Source: Phocoena phocoena (taxonomy: Eukaryota > Chordata > Mammalia > Artiodactyla > Phocoenidae). From it: a DNA stretch of 64,000 bases. The stretch spans positions 88,098,296 through 88,162,295 of the forward strand of contig NC_089221.1 of the NCBI RefSeq assembly GCF_963924675.1, written 5' to 3'. This document shows, in pieces, positions 10,803 to 22,123 of this stretch (positions are counted from its first letter, which is position 1; the number at the start of each line of letters is the position of its first letter). The notes below the pieces were generated by a model that ran no database searches, was not told the origin of the DNA, and saw only the letters and a program-made list of their open reading frames with translations. A program made the translations under genes and the position numbers.

Positions 10803-11769
10803 GACACTATTTCCATTCATGTCTTACGCTGCATAGTTTCTTCAACTTCATAATATGCTTTTTAAATATAAATGTGGGATTCACCTAAATTATGCCAACC
10901 TTAAATACAAGAACTGTAGACAAACTTTCAGAATGGCTTCATGTTATCAAACTGGCAAGAGCTGTAATATCAAGATCAATTTTGCCATTTTCTAATCATC
11001 TCTGGTCACTGAGATACAGCAATAACAATTAAGTAGTTTCTCCTCGAAACTAAAGGTGAATAAATCAAGCTAGAACCAACATTATTTGCAACAGAAAATA
11101 GTATACAAAAAGCTAGTAATACAAGCATGTACAACACTGAATAAATCCAGTTTTCATGTTGAAAAAAAGTTTTAGAAGTTAATTTCATTTAAAGGTGTTT
11201 CAATATTTAATTTCAACAATTTAACTTGTTTTCTCACATTCGAGTGTCATTAAGGAGTTAGGCCTATCCACTACTTAAAACATTTCATTTAATCATTCAC
11301 ACATTTATTTTTTGCAGTATTTGTTTATTGTATGCCATCTTATTCTGATATTTATACTTTCTAAATTAAATGGATATTTCAGGCATTGTAGTCTAAATTA
11401 TCTAGAAGAAGCTTCAAGTTTTTAAACTGTATTTGGACAAAGCACTATCTTCTAAATTTACTTATAGAATGGCTTTGCTCTGGAGTTGATCACAATTTGT
11501 ATCACATGATAACATTGACTTGCATTGACATCTTAGCCTTTATTGCAATTTTGCCTAAAATTTTCTTATATTCCTTTGAAACATTAGACTAGACGTCTTT
11601 AGATAGCCCTTTCAGACTCTTTGATACAACTACTACTTCTTTTCATCTAAAAGAATCAACACAAAAGAATAAGTGTCAACTTTTCTACATTCATTAAAAA
11701 CACAATCATATATGTCAGAATGGTTTTCGAATGATTTTAAAATATGTTTGAGGAACAGTGGAATGTATC
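10803..11769. other. Single-copy AT-rich sequence
   Basis: No SINE, LINE or LTR recognised in about 970 bp. The frame at 11006-11188 (minus) is hydrophobic but has no family features. Confidence 0.45.
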
Positions 11770-11885
11770 TTCACAAGGGCAGAAATTGTTGCATGTTATA
11801 TTCATTGCTATACCCCTAGAACCCAGAAGAGTTCTTGACACATAGTAGATGCTCAGTAAATATTTGTGTATTGAATGACAAATAG
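11770..11885 (+). mobile_element. L2 3' end
   Basis: CAAGGGCAGAAATTGTTG, then 'TTCATTGCTATACCCCTAGA', then CTTGACACATAGTAGATGC and TCAGTAAATATTTGTGTATT reproduce the terminal L2 block closely. One of the clearest L2 ends in the window. Confidence 0.85.
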
Positions 11886-13355
11886 GCGCTCAAAATATAA
11901 ATGGCTAATGATCGAATAATTATTGGTAATGGTAAGGCCATTAGTTATTAACAATATGCTACATGACCACCATTTCACGCTGTACTACGATGTGAACATT
12001 TTAAATGGTAGCTGTCAGAAATTATTGTATGTTAATGGCAAGTAAGTGCTTAATAAGTTTTCTTGAATAAGTGGATGAATAAATAAACTGCAAAGATTGA
12101 GTCAGGGTTTAGAAAAATTAGTTGTTGAGACATCATGATTTCAAAACTACATGGGTATTTTGAAAAGGTGCTGAAAACCAGTAGAATTGCCCAATCTTTT
12201 CTTATAAACCTCCTGGAATGCAAGTTTTAACATGGTGTTAAAAACAAGTTGTGATCAGGTTCTCCAAAATTACATATAAAGACTAGGATGCCAACGAACC
12301 AACCAGTCAGGAATTTGTCAGCGTCAGAAATCTTTTCTTGATTTAGAATATTCTCAGATACCAAACTAAATGGTAAATTCAACCACGTGGGCTAGATGGT
12401 CATCACGACAATGAATGATAATTATTTCAACATAATTGCATGCCAGGAGCTAATCCTCCACACAGTTTGAAAAAATGATGTTGAGATCAAGGACGTTTTG
12501 AACACGTTTTTTTTAAAGTAAATGGTATTTCCACCTTGCAAAATACATTTGCTTTGGATGTATATTGTATTTTGCTGTAGTGATTTCCTATGCCTAGCCA
12601 TTCATCAAATGCTGTATCCCAACCTTAGACAAAAAAGACAAAATTCCTTTAAATTTAAATCTATAAATTACCTTAAATAGTCTGATAGCACAGTTCTAAA
12701 TCCACCCTAACCACAACTGCCTATTTAAATCAAAACTGTCCATTAAAAAAACTCACAAATACAGTATTGTCCATCAATGCATACACATATACTTTTCTCT
12801 TAAAGAAAAAAACAACAAAAACCCCAAACTAATAACGTGGCTTATGAACATGTCATGTGCAGATGTGGTTTGTTCAAAGGGCAAAGAAGCAATTATAGCC
12901 CCATCACTCACAATACATTCCCCCCAATTTTCATCAGCTTACATCATGGTAAGACTTTACAAAATTTTCATTTGAAAAGACCTACTTTCCTTAAGATCTT
13001 GAGCACAAAACACCCAAAAGGTGCATTTTGGGAGAACGAAGGAAATGCCATGATGCTATCTATGGCTGCTGCAACACTTGTTTTACTTTCTTTTGTAATA
13101 AATAGAAAGTCAAAGGAGATTTCAAATGGTGGGCAGATGTAAATGGCATTTGTCTGAAAAGACATAAAGCAGCATTCAACAGGGAAGTCCCACCCCACTG
13201 AGTCTGTATAAGCGCTCACTCCATCTCTGTTGTAGTTGAAGACAGGGGCTGTCAATCAATCCACACTCTGTGGTTAAAGAACCCCACATAGGCTCCTCAG
13301 TAGGGTGTAAATTGCTCCAACAGTCTAGGTAGAATCAACTGATTTGCAAGCTGAC
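11886..13355. other. Single-copy sequence
   Basis: Mostly unique. A weak 'AGTAAGTGCTTAATAAGTTT' near 12041 could be a remnant L2 or MIR tail. The overlapping frames at 12837-13142 (plus) and 12968-13255 (minus) have no recognisable domain. Confidence 0.45.
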
Positions 13356-13378
13356 GGGGGGGGGGGGGGCGGGGGGGG
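13356..13378 (+). repeat. G-run, potential G-quadruplex
   Basis: Fourteen consecutive G, one C, then eight G (13356-13369 and 13371-13378). Such a tract can form intra- or intermolecular quadruplexes and is also a common site of sequencing or length error. Confidence 0.9.
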
Positions 13379-13689
13379 AATGGTTTCTTCTTCACATACT
13401 CTGAAGTCAACGCTCTGGCCTGTTTTCTATCTTCTCTAGAAGCTTGAGGCTCTTAGGAGGCCATTATTACAGAGCCACAGAAGGCACAAAGCTGAAAAGC
13501 TCACTCAGCTTAAGAAGCTGACGACATTGTGCACATTTTCAGTGATTACTGCCCTTAAAATAGAGCAACAAGATAAAGTTCTGCCAGAGCAACACAAACA
13601 CCGTGGTGTTTTCACAGAAGTATATACAGGACCTTAACTCTGGGGGGCGGGGGGCAGTTCCATCTTGCAGTAATCACCAAGAACGCTGT

Positions 13690-13830
13690 TTTGAATTCAA
13701 AGGTAACCTTTCCAACCACTATTTTCTGAGTAAATGACTTAACCTCTGGCAGCCTCAGGTTGTTCATTCTGAACTACCTCCACATGGGTTGCTTACCAAG
13801 GAAAAGTAATAATAAAAAAAAAAATTGTAA
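13690..13830 (+). mobile_element. MIR fragment (weak)
   Basis: 'GAGTAAATGACTTAACCTCT', GCAGCCTCAGGTTGTTCATT, then 'GAACTACCTCCACATGGGTTG' matches the order of the MIR core, with much divergence. Confidence 0.4.
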
Positions 13831-14072
13831 AGCTCTTTGAAGACCTAAAATTGCTGTAGAAAAAAATCAACTGTGAATTTAAGTCTATGCTCCTTGGTGA
13901 AGAAGTTGCCAAGTGAGTCTGATTAGGTCTCTCCTCTGGGCTGTTCTGCCTTCAGGGGCTCTGCCCCCTTGCTAATGAGTATTTGTGTGCATTGTATCCT
14001 GGAGCCAAACTGGAACCCAAAGGGAGGACTGAGCCAGGGCCCAGGCTGGCGGGGCACTCACCCATCCTGAGA

Positions 14073-14176
14073 CACGGTAGAGGAGGCACTTGTACTGCAG
14101 AGTCCGGGTCCAAGGCACCCCCGCCCTCTCCCCTGCCTTGGGACCCAGCCTCTGCAGTACAAGTGCCTCCACCGTG
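14073..14176. repeat. Near-perfect inverted repeat / hairpin, about 104 nt
   Basis: Arms at 14073-14117 and 14134-14176 are reverse complements around a 16-nt C-rich loop (14118-14133). From the outside in: CACGGT pairs with ACCGTG; a 3-nt bulge (14079-14081); a perfect 21-bp stem (14082-14102 with 14150-14170); a 3x3 internal loop; GGGTCC with GGACCC; a one-base bulge at 14140; AAGGCA with TGCCTT. About 39 pairs in all. Its sequence resembles no SINE, MITE or other repeat I know, and no second copy was noticed in the window. It could be a lineage-specific miRNA-like precursor, a small foldback transposon, or a one-off inverted copy made by template switching during replication. Confidence 0.9.
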
Positions 14177-14419
14177 AGGTCCAGCTGCTGTGTATAAGCC
14201 CAAAAGTAGTCAGAAATTCTCGTCTGGGACAAAGAAAGGAGGCTTTTTCCAAAGAGGCAGCCTTAGCACCCTCCTGAGCCAAGAGGAGAGAGAGAGTGTT
14301 AAGCTTGACAAAAGTAGAATGCCTGTTGAGATTTACAAGGAGACACTTACTTGGGAGCTGATGAAGAATAAGATACGATGAGCATGTTGATTCTGTGGGG
14401 TTTGTTTTCAATATGCTTT

Positions 14420-14545
14420 CATATCATTTGCTACCCCACTCTCCTGCAGAGTATTCCAGAAACAGATACTGTCCCATTGTAAAGATGGGGAAATTAGTCA
14501 AAGTGTCTCTGTTGAGTAGCAAGTGGAAGCCAGATGTCCGAAGCC
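14420..14545 (-). mobile_element. MIR fragment (weak)
   Basis: CCCATTGTAAAGATGGGGAA, then 'AGTAGCAAGTGGAAGCCAGA' suggest the reverse-strand MIR core. The tRNA-side end is lost. Confidence 0.4.
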
Positions 14546-15769
14546 TTATGCTGGGCAGATGTTAAGAGTTTTAAAATGAGAACCTGAACAGCCCTGGATG
14601 AAAACATGGTATTCTAAAAATAGGACACTGACAGCCCACTGAAATCAACTGTTCATTTATTTACTCTACATAAACGATACTGTAGGGCGCCAGCTTCTTG
14701 CCAGCCTACAAAACTGTACTCATGGATTTACAAGATACTTCTAGACAGAGAGGCCAGTGGAACCTGTTGGTGAAAAACAGACTCACCACTGAGATATTGG
14801 GCTCCATATTGTTTTTCCATTAAGTCCAAAAACTCAGATAGAGGGACAGAAATGCTGGATGGATAGCTATGGGTAGATGAGCAGGGGGGATAGGGAGTGA
14901 GTGTCACATGCAAGCGGATCTGTGAGATACAGTAAGAGTAGAGGATGTTTCAAGGCAGGCCTGGGTCAGTGTTGCACAGGTGCTGGCGCTGGAATGTGTT
15001 TCCTGAACATCTGTGCTGAACACAGAAACAGCCGGGACCATGGGGGGAGAAATAACAAACCTCACATTGCCTTAACAAAAACAAAAAAATAAAGCACATT
15101 CCTGTTTTTTGCTGTGTCTGTCATGCTAAATGACATCCCTGTCCCCAAATTTAGCTATATGTCTTGCCACCTCATAAAACCCTAATCAACCTTCCCTTCT
15201 CTCCTGGCACCAAGTTTTGCACACCCCTGGTCTCCCAGAGCTAAAGAAAACAGCGCTGAGACAAGGCTCCCCCTTAGGGAGAGGTTTCCTCTTTGCTCAG
15301 AATCTGAGACTAAATACAGATTGGAGTATTCATTCGGGAATTCAACAGAGATCCATCTTAAAGAAAATTCCAAATACACAATCAGAAAGAATTTGTGTGC
15401 TTTTCTGCTCCTAGAAGAATGTGGAGAGTAAGAAAAGGTCACTGTTTCATGTAAAGTGATTTCCTCCCTTGTCTGGGTAAGCAGAGATCACATCAGCCCA
15501 CCTGGAATGGGAGTCATTTGTGAAATGCTTGTTTTTAATACAACTTCTCTACAACCTGAAGACAGACCCGAGAAGCAGACATAAAAGGGCAGATTTATTT
15601 TTCCACGAGAAGGGAACTGTCAATGCAGCGGCCAATGGTAACCCTAAAAATAGGAACTTGCCAACATTTTTATTGTCAAGCAAAACAAACCCAAAACCCA
15701 TTCTTCTTCAGAAGGGGGAGAAACAAACGCTTAGAATCCTCCAGTGGATTCCTGCCTCGCTCAGAAAAA
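14546..15769. other. Single-copy sequence
   Basis: Nothing recognised in 1.2 kb. Several frames of 60-99 codons overlap on both strands (for example 15182-15442 minus and 15520-15819 plus), none with a family signature. Confidence 0.45.
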
Positions 15770-16474
15770 AAGCCCAGGTCTCTGCAATGGTCCTGCCAGG
15801 CCCCTCCTTCCACCTCTGAAAATCTCCTACTTCTCTGCCCTTACAGCTGCTTCCCTCCAGCCACACCAGGAACACGCTCCGGCCTGCAACTGTCTTCCCC
15901 TAGAAACCAGCTTGGCTGACATCCTCCCACACTTCTCCTCACATTTCACCTCCTCAGAGAAGCCCTCCTGACCCTGACAGTTCCCATACCCCTCACTCCC
16001 TTACCTCACCCTGCACCGCAGCACTTAAACTAGCTCCCTGCTATAGCCCCACCACTAAGGACAATGCCTGGCTCCCAACAGGTGTTCAGTCAGTAGTTCT
16101 TTTTTTTTCCCCAATACATTATTTTTTTAAATTTATTTTTGGTTGCATTGGGTCTTCGTTGCTGCACGCAGGCTTTCTCTAGTTGTGGTGAGCAGGGGCT
16201 ACTCTTCGTTGCAGCTCATGGGCTTCTCATTGCGGTGGCTTCTCTTGTTGCGGAGCACGGGCTCTAGGCACGTGGGCTTCAGTAGTTGTGGCACGTGAGC
16301 TTCAGTAGTTGTGGTTCGCAGGATCTAGAGCGCAGGCTCAGTAGTTGTGACACACGAGCTTAGTTGCTCCGCGGCATGTGAGATCTTCCTGGACCAGGGA
16401 TCGAACCCGTGTGCCCTGCGTTGGCAGGTGGATTCTTAACCACTGTGCCACCAGAGAAATCCCAGCAGTTCTTT
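15770..16474 (+). mobile_element. L2 3' end, split by a CHR SINE
   Basis: CT-rich L2 text runs from 'CCTTACAGCTGCTTCCCTCC' through 'CACATTTCACCTCCTCAGAG' and AAGCCCTCCTGACC to CAATGCCTGGCTCCCAACAG and GGTGTTCAGTCAGTAGTTCT. The last few bases resume after the SINE at 16463. The SINE inserted into the extreme 3' end of an already present L2. Confidence 0.75.
16104..16462 (-). mobile_element. CHR SINE, long form
   Basis: Minus-strand element with intact head (plus-strand end 'CCACCAGAGAAATCCC') and T-rich tail complement. The target-site duplication CAGTAGTTCTTT (16091-16102) matches CAGCAGTTCTTT (16463-16474) with one difference. It interrupts an L2. Confidence 0.95.
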
Positions 16475-17369
16475 CTGAATGGAAATTTACTGTTTCTTGA
16501 TGAGGGCATCTTCCCAAATGATATGCAACCAAAAATGTGATTTCATTTTCCACATGAGAGTGAGACATGGGCAGCGGCTTTCAAAGTGCTCTGTTTTATT
16601 TATCTATGCAAGGCCTGGATTCCACAAATCAAATCAGTGAATTAGAATACACAACTCTGGGCCCTTCTTAATCTCACAACCTCATCCCACTCCTGCTCAT
16701 GCCCCAAAGGTATCTATCTATCTATGAGATACATTGTATACAGGAGAACCTAAACCCAGGCAACTGAAAATCATGGCAAAGTAGTTTCAAAATGAACCAA
16801 GCTGATTTCACTCTACAGTGTGTTAACATCATCCATTTGTTGATTACCCTTTAAGTTGTGTCAGGATAAGTCCTGACAATTCAAATGACCTACTGTCCTA
16901 AACACTGTAGCTTCGGTTTTCTAAGCAAAATTCTCAAAAGTCAATTAGAAAGCCCTCTAGGAAGAGAATGATTCAGCCTGTGCCCACATAATGCCCCTCC
17001 CAAAATCTGTTGGTCTGCTAATCTGTTAATTAAGCAAACTGTTTTAACTTTTAATGTAATAACCACCTCAATTTATTTCTTTCACAGTATTGACAGCTTT
17101 CGTTCACCTAGTACATATGCAGCTGAGAAATAAAAGGACGCTTGAAATAGCATGAACCCCACATCTAAGCCCTTAATTAATTATCTGGGAAGCTCATGAT
17201 GACAATGCTGTTGCCGTTTCCCCTCAATGGTAAACTCCTCAGGGCTCCAGCCGGGCCGCCTAAACCTGGTGTGACAGCTACAAATCACAACACCGAGTTA
17301 TTAAAACCAGCACTCCTTCACTTCCATGGAGGCAGGTTTAGAAGACGTTTGAAAGAGGTCTGCAAATAA
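16475..17369. other. Repeat-poor sequence with TTAATTA motifs
   Basis: No mobile element recognised. Two homeodomain-type sites stand out: TTAATTAA at 17026-17033 and TTAATTAATTA at 17173-17183, in otherwise balanced sequence. A TATC microrepeat (16710-16725) is short. Enhancer-like by impression only. Confidence 0.4.
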
Positions 17370-17715
17370 TTAAAAATTTTACGTGAAAGTCCAGAACCTC
17401 AAAATCACACTCAGTGAAAGAAGTCAGACACAAAAGAACACGTGTTGTATGGATCCAATAATATGAAATGTCCAAAAAGGGCAAGTATCTAGAGACAGAA
17501 AGTAGATTAGAGGTTGCCTAGGGCTGTGGTGGGAATGGGGAATAACGATAAATAGGCACAAGACTTCTCACTAGGATGATGAAAACATTATAGGATCAGA
17601 CTGTGGCGACTAGACTGTACGACTCTGTAAATATACTAAAATTCATTGAATCACACATTTAAACCCCTTGAATTTTATGGTATATAAATTATATCTCAAT
17701 AAAGCTGAGTTAAGA
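17370..17715 (+). mobile_element. Old L1 (L1M type) 3' UTR end
   Basis: 'GTGAAAGAAGTCAGACACAA', then 'GGTTGCCTAGGGCTG', GGGGAATAACGATAAATAGG and 'TATATAAATTATATCTCAAT' AAAGCTG are typical of the L1MA/L1MB 3' end in many mammals. A degraded A-rich tail follows. No target-site duplication was sought successfully; subfamily is uncertain. Confidence 0.8.
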
Positions 17716-17879
17716 AAAGAGAGAAAGAAAAAAGGTCCAATATCTATAAAAGCTTTACGTTATGATGGTTAGGGAAGGGGGAGAGGGATTAGAAGAAAAT
17801 GATTCATCATGCAAATGATGGCTTCTCTTCCTTTCCCCACTCCTGTACAATCATGATGAGCCACGAGAGGGTTACCAGG

Positions 17880-18110
17880 GTGTCAAGCACAGCACAGGCA
17901 AAAGCATGAACTCCAGGCCAAGCTGCTTGGGTCCAACCTACTGGCTCTGTGAGTTCATGGCAAGTCACTCTAAGGCACTCCCTGTGCTTTAGTTTCCTCA
18001 TCCACAAACAGCAATAAAAATAGTGCCTACCTCATAGGGTTGCTGTAAACATTAAATTCAATATTTGAAAAACACTGAACACTTCCTAAGTGTTTGCTAT
18101 TATTGTTACG
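17880..18110 (+). mobile_element. MIR
   Basis: Ordered MIR text: 'TGGGTCCAACCTACTGGCTC', GGCAAGTCACTCTAAGGC, 'TTAGTTTCCTCATCCACAAA', 'AGTGCCTACCTCATAGGGTT' and TAAGTGTTTGCTATTATTG. One of the better preserved copies. Confidence 0.85.
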
Positions 18111-19646
18111 CCTTTAGCCTCTCCCTGTGTGCACTACAAATGCCAAGATACGAGAAAAGCTGGGGAGCATGCCTTACACATGAATCAAACTGCGTTATGT
18201 CTGAATCGTTTTCTATAAGTCATATTATGAGTGGTTCTATTATATTATTAAAACGTACGTGATAATGTGTGAAAAAAAAATTAAATGGGCTACATACGAA
18301 GATTTTTTCCAAAAGAAGAGGTCACTTAGAAACACATTCCTAAGGATCTACTGAACTCATATTTTCATCATCATCTAGTAAGTAAGAACATTATAAATGT
18401 ACTTTGTCTACTCAATTGTCAGGGTCAAAGTAGAAATGGGTTGGGTTTATTGGTGTGTCTTTTAAAAATACTGTATTTTTCTCATGCAATGAAGTGTACC
18501 CAGTGGGGATCCAAACTATATACACAGCAACAAAGCACAATTAAGAGCTTTTTAATGAAGGCACTGTAAACAGCATTTTCCTTCTGCTTTAGAGTATTTC
18601 AAATACAAAATCAGCAAGCCCCAGAGACTGGAATTTCTGCTACAGGAGAGATGAAAGGTTAACTGCCTTAAAAGGAAAGAATACGTTTGACATATTTTAT
18701 TTAGAAAATAAAAGAGGTTCCTAATAAAAGCAGAGTCCCACTTGATGCGCCAAACACTCCTTCAGTGTTTGCATACACAACCGGATAATTAGAAAGCCCC
18801 ACTGCGGAAAAAAAAAAAAAAAAAGTGAATAAAAGTTATCACTGACATCGGTCCCTTGTTTACCAGGCTTGCTAGAGGCCCCCAGAGGTCACTATCATTG
18901 ACAGGATTTTGGTGTTGTAGTAGGGGTTGATAATGTACACACATCTCTCAAGAGGAGAGTCCTGACCAGGCTTAATAGAAGGGCAGCTACTATGGAAAAC
19001 AACGTAGCAGGCAAAGACTGGGGCACTAGTGGGTGGAAGGATGTTCAAGAATTGCAAATGACATTCCCAGTCAGTTAGTACCCAATGGGAAGCCGAGGTA
19101 AACCACACCAAAAAAAGAAAACTAAAAATTCCCAGGGCAAGGACCTTCCTTTGCCAAAGTCAAGGCGCCCTGTAGCCATTTCCATTAGGTGCACTTAAGT
19201 AACCGCAGATCCCAAAAGCATCCTTCTGAGCTGTTGAAGCTCTAGTCATTTTGGAAAAACAAAACTGGTTTCTATAACGTATGGAAATGTTATTTTCATT
19301 AGGCATGTCTGAAAGGCAAAAAAACACAGCACTGAGTCACAAAGCTAACTTAACTCTATCTCCCTGTCATACCTGAATTCTTAGAAACTCAACGAAAAGT
19401 ATTTTCTATATTTCCAGTCATTGAGAGGAACCGTGTTAATTATTCCCAAGGTTCTTATACTTGAAGATCCCTGTGACCCAAATTTAACAAGAATATCCAG
19501 CCTGTTTGATTTGATATAGTGCTGTTTGGGATATGGGGTTACAGAGAATAGATTTATTTACATGATACATTATTAGATTAGTTTAATGAACATGACTTCA
19601 GCCAAGGAAGATTTCACTCTTTGGGGTACACAAAGACAGCTGCTAT
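18111..19646. other. Single-copy sequence
   Basis: About 1.5 kb with no recognised element. An A-run of 18 at 18808-18825 has no duplicated flanks or recognisable source sequence upstream. Confidence 0.45.
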
Positions 19647-19661
19647 AAGAACTTGTGTTTT

Positions 19662-19945
19662 GGGAACTTCCCTGGTGGTCCAGTGGTTGAGAATCCATCT
19701 TGCAATGCAGGGGACGCTCGTTTGATCCCTGGTTGGGGAACTAAGATACCACATGCTGTGGGGCAGCTAAGCCCTCACGGGACAACTAAGCCCATGCACC
19801 GCAAATAGAGCCCACGTGCCCTGGAGCCCGTGTGCCACAGCTAAGACAGAAGCCCGCGCACTGCAACGAAAGATCCTGCATGCCGCAACTAAGACCCGAC
19901 ACAACCCAAAAGTAAATAAATAAATAAATATTAATTTAAAAAAAA
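19662..19945 (+). mobile_element. CHR SINE, divergent long form
   Basis: The head reads 'GGAACTTCCCTGGTGGTCCA' rather than the GCGCAG type, followed by a body with repeated 'CTAAG.CC' units and an (AAATA)n tail. The 15-bp duplication AAGAACTTGTGTTTT is exact at 19647-19661 and 19946-19960. It shares head features with the short copy at 48513. Confidence 0.97.
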
Positions 19946-19960
19946 AAGAACTTGTGTTTT

Positions 19961-21270
19961 CCTGTCACTGTGCTAGACTTCTACTTATTAATGAGACCAC
20001 CTATCAGCTGCTGCCCATGCAAATTATTAACCATCAAAAAACCCTCACTCTAAAAGTTAAAGCCTAGTGGGCAGAATCATGGTCCAATTGCTGATTCTGC
20101 TTCATAGAACATCAATTAAAATTATGGGAGTATATATGCTAAAATGTAGAATTCTACCAAATTGGAAATTTACCTTTTCATGACTCTTTCACCCGAAAAT
20201 GCAAGCCATTCTTTGAGGCAAAGGAATAAAAAGAATCTTGTCTTGACAATGTCACACCAGGTTTTTCCTAGCTTAATCCTTCTGAAAAACTTCTACTCAC
20301 TTAATCCACTTCATCCTGTAGAAAGCCTTGTTCAGAGTATCATATAATATTGAAACAATAAACAGACATGTATGGTGTCAAAGCTCTAAGGGAAAAATAT
20401 ACGGAGATCTTTAAAAGAGTGTTTTGTCTTCCAAAATAAAAAATGAGTGTTCTTTGGGATACTGAAAGACATGCTCCCCTTAAAACACACACACTGCAGA
20501 AAAAAATATAAACTAAGACATCCAACCAAACACCATAAATAAGCCACAGAGCAGGTGTTCTAAAGACAATTCAGGTTAAAAACAATGCAACGTGGCTTAA
20601 GTCAACGTATTTGAATATTTTCACTTGAAAGATAAAGTTATTTTAAGAAAAGAGAGGGTTGTTAAAGCATTTTCATTCTGAGACAGTCGAAACTGAAACT
20701 CAGCCTTTGAAGGAAAGCTTCCTTTCCCCTTTGAACTATGAGCGCTGCCCTGGCGTGATGAAGTGCGTGCCGCAGTGACAGAGCACACTGACTCACTTCC
20801 CCATCCTCTCCTGATTTCTCGTTCATGGCTTTGTTTCCCTTCCTAGAAAGAGGGAAAGGACCCTCCGTTCATTTGCCACAAGGTCCACAGAACCATTCCA
20901 GGGCTTACGGGGACAGTGTGTCACCAGGACAACTGAAATAAACATGAAAGACAGATGTGAAGGCCAGAATTCTTCAAAGGCAAGAGGGTTTGACACTTCA
21001 TAAATCACCATGTCACTATGGTACAACAAAAGCTGTTCTCATGTACTGTACTCAGGCTTTCTCCTGCTCTACTTGCTGGTGGAGTCTGTTTGTATACCAC
21101 ATCTGGCTCATCACTAAAAGCTTTATAAATGCAATAAATCAAGGAGAGTGAGAAAAGGGCAAGGGCTTCGTTCTTGATACAAGAAAGCCCTCTTAATAAA
21201 TTCAAGGAAACAATTACTAAAATAAAAAACAAATCGAAACACAAAAATTGTCTCAGGTACGAAATAAAAA
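19961..21270. other. Single-copy sequence
   Basis: 1.3 kb without a recognised repeat. Small frames (20162-20347 plus, 20823-21029 minus, 21005-21244 minus) show no motif. Confidence 0.45.
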
Positions 21271-21553
21271 TACTTTAAACTTGAACATATATAAAAAATA
21301 CTTTAGGGCTTCCCTGGTGGTGCAGTGGTTGAGAGTCCACCTGCCGATGCAGGGGACACGGGTTCGTGCCCCGGTCTGGGAAGATCCCACACGCCGTGGA
21401 GTGGCTGGCCCGTGAGCCATGGCCGCTGAGCCTGCGCGTCCAGAGCCTGTGCTCCACAACGGGAGAGGCCACAACAGTGAGAGGCCCGCGTACCGCAAAA
21501 AAAAACAAAAAAAAACTTTAAATTTGAACATATAAAAGAAAGCATATAAAAAA
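21271..21553. repeat. Tandem duplication of about 28 bp, interrupted by a SINE
   Basis: Unit 1 is 21271-21298 (starting TACTTTAAACTTGAACATAT). Unit 2 starts TACTTTA at 21299-21305, is broken by the CHR-2 SINE, and resumes AATTTGAACATATAAAA at 21521. The duplication therefore predates the SINE. Confidence 0.75.
21306..21514 (+). mobile_element. CHR-2 SINE, short poly(A) form
   Basis: Complete short form from GGGCTTCCCTGGTGG to GTACCGCAAAA with an A-rich tail containing one C. The target site is short: ACTTTA flanks both sides (21300-21305 and 21515-21520), preceded by A-rich sequence. It sits inside the second copy of a small tandem duplication. Confidence 0.95.
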
Positions 21554-21739
21554 TACATGGTAAGCTTTATGGTTTCAGTTGTATGGCCACTTTTGGTATA
21601 CTCAAGATGATGGTCTTCTCAAGATGATAGGTACAAAATACCGAGCATCCATTGTTACCTGTGTTCAAATCAACTATTCTGTCTTTTACCTGGTAGGCAG
21701 ATCAAAACTCCTATTGAGTTTTTTAAAAAACTCAGTGTT

Positions 21740-22033
21740 GGGGCTTCCCTGGTGGCGCAGTGGTTGAGAGTCTGCCTGCTAATGCAGGGGACACGGGTTT
21801 GAGCCCTGGTCTAGGAGGATCCCACATGCCACGGAGCAACTAGGCCCATGAGCCACAACTACTGAGCCTGCGCATCTGGAGCTGTGCTCCGCAACAAGAG
21901 AGGCTGCGATAGTGAGAGGCCCATGCACCGCGATGAAGAGTGGCCCCCGCTTGCCACAACTAGAGAAAGCCCTCGCACAGAAACGAAGACCCAACACAGC
22001 AAAAATAAATAAATAAATTAAAAAAAAAAAACA
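21740..22033 (+). mobile_element. CHR SINE, mosaic of short- and long-form features
   Basis: The 5' two thirds resemble the short CHR-2 body ('AACAAGAGAGGCTGCGATAG', then TGAGAGGCCCATGCACCGC), where short copies end in poly(A). Here the sequence continues with the long-form 3' block ('GATGAAGAGTGGCCCCCGC', ACTAGAGAAAGCC) and an (AAATA) tail. AAAAAACTCAGTGTT is duplicated exactly at 21725-21739 and 22034-22048. It looks like an intermediate between the two forms. Confidence 0.95.
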
Positions 22034-22123
22034 AAAAAACTCAGTGTTTGTTACATGGAACCAAGTAATTCTGCCATCTTAAAATTTTCCTCTGAACAGG
22101 TACAGTACAAGAAGACCTAGCCT

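Noticed and set aside
21271..21553. Long similar flanks of the SINE at 21306, considered as a very long target-site duplication
   Set aside because: The similarity extends too far and is offset; a tandem duplication that predates the SINE explains it better, with only ACTTTA as the target-site copy.
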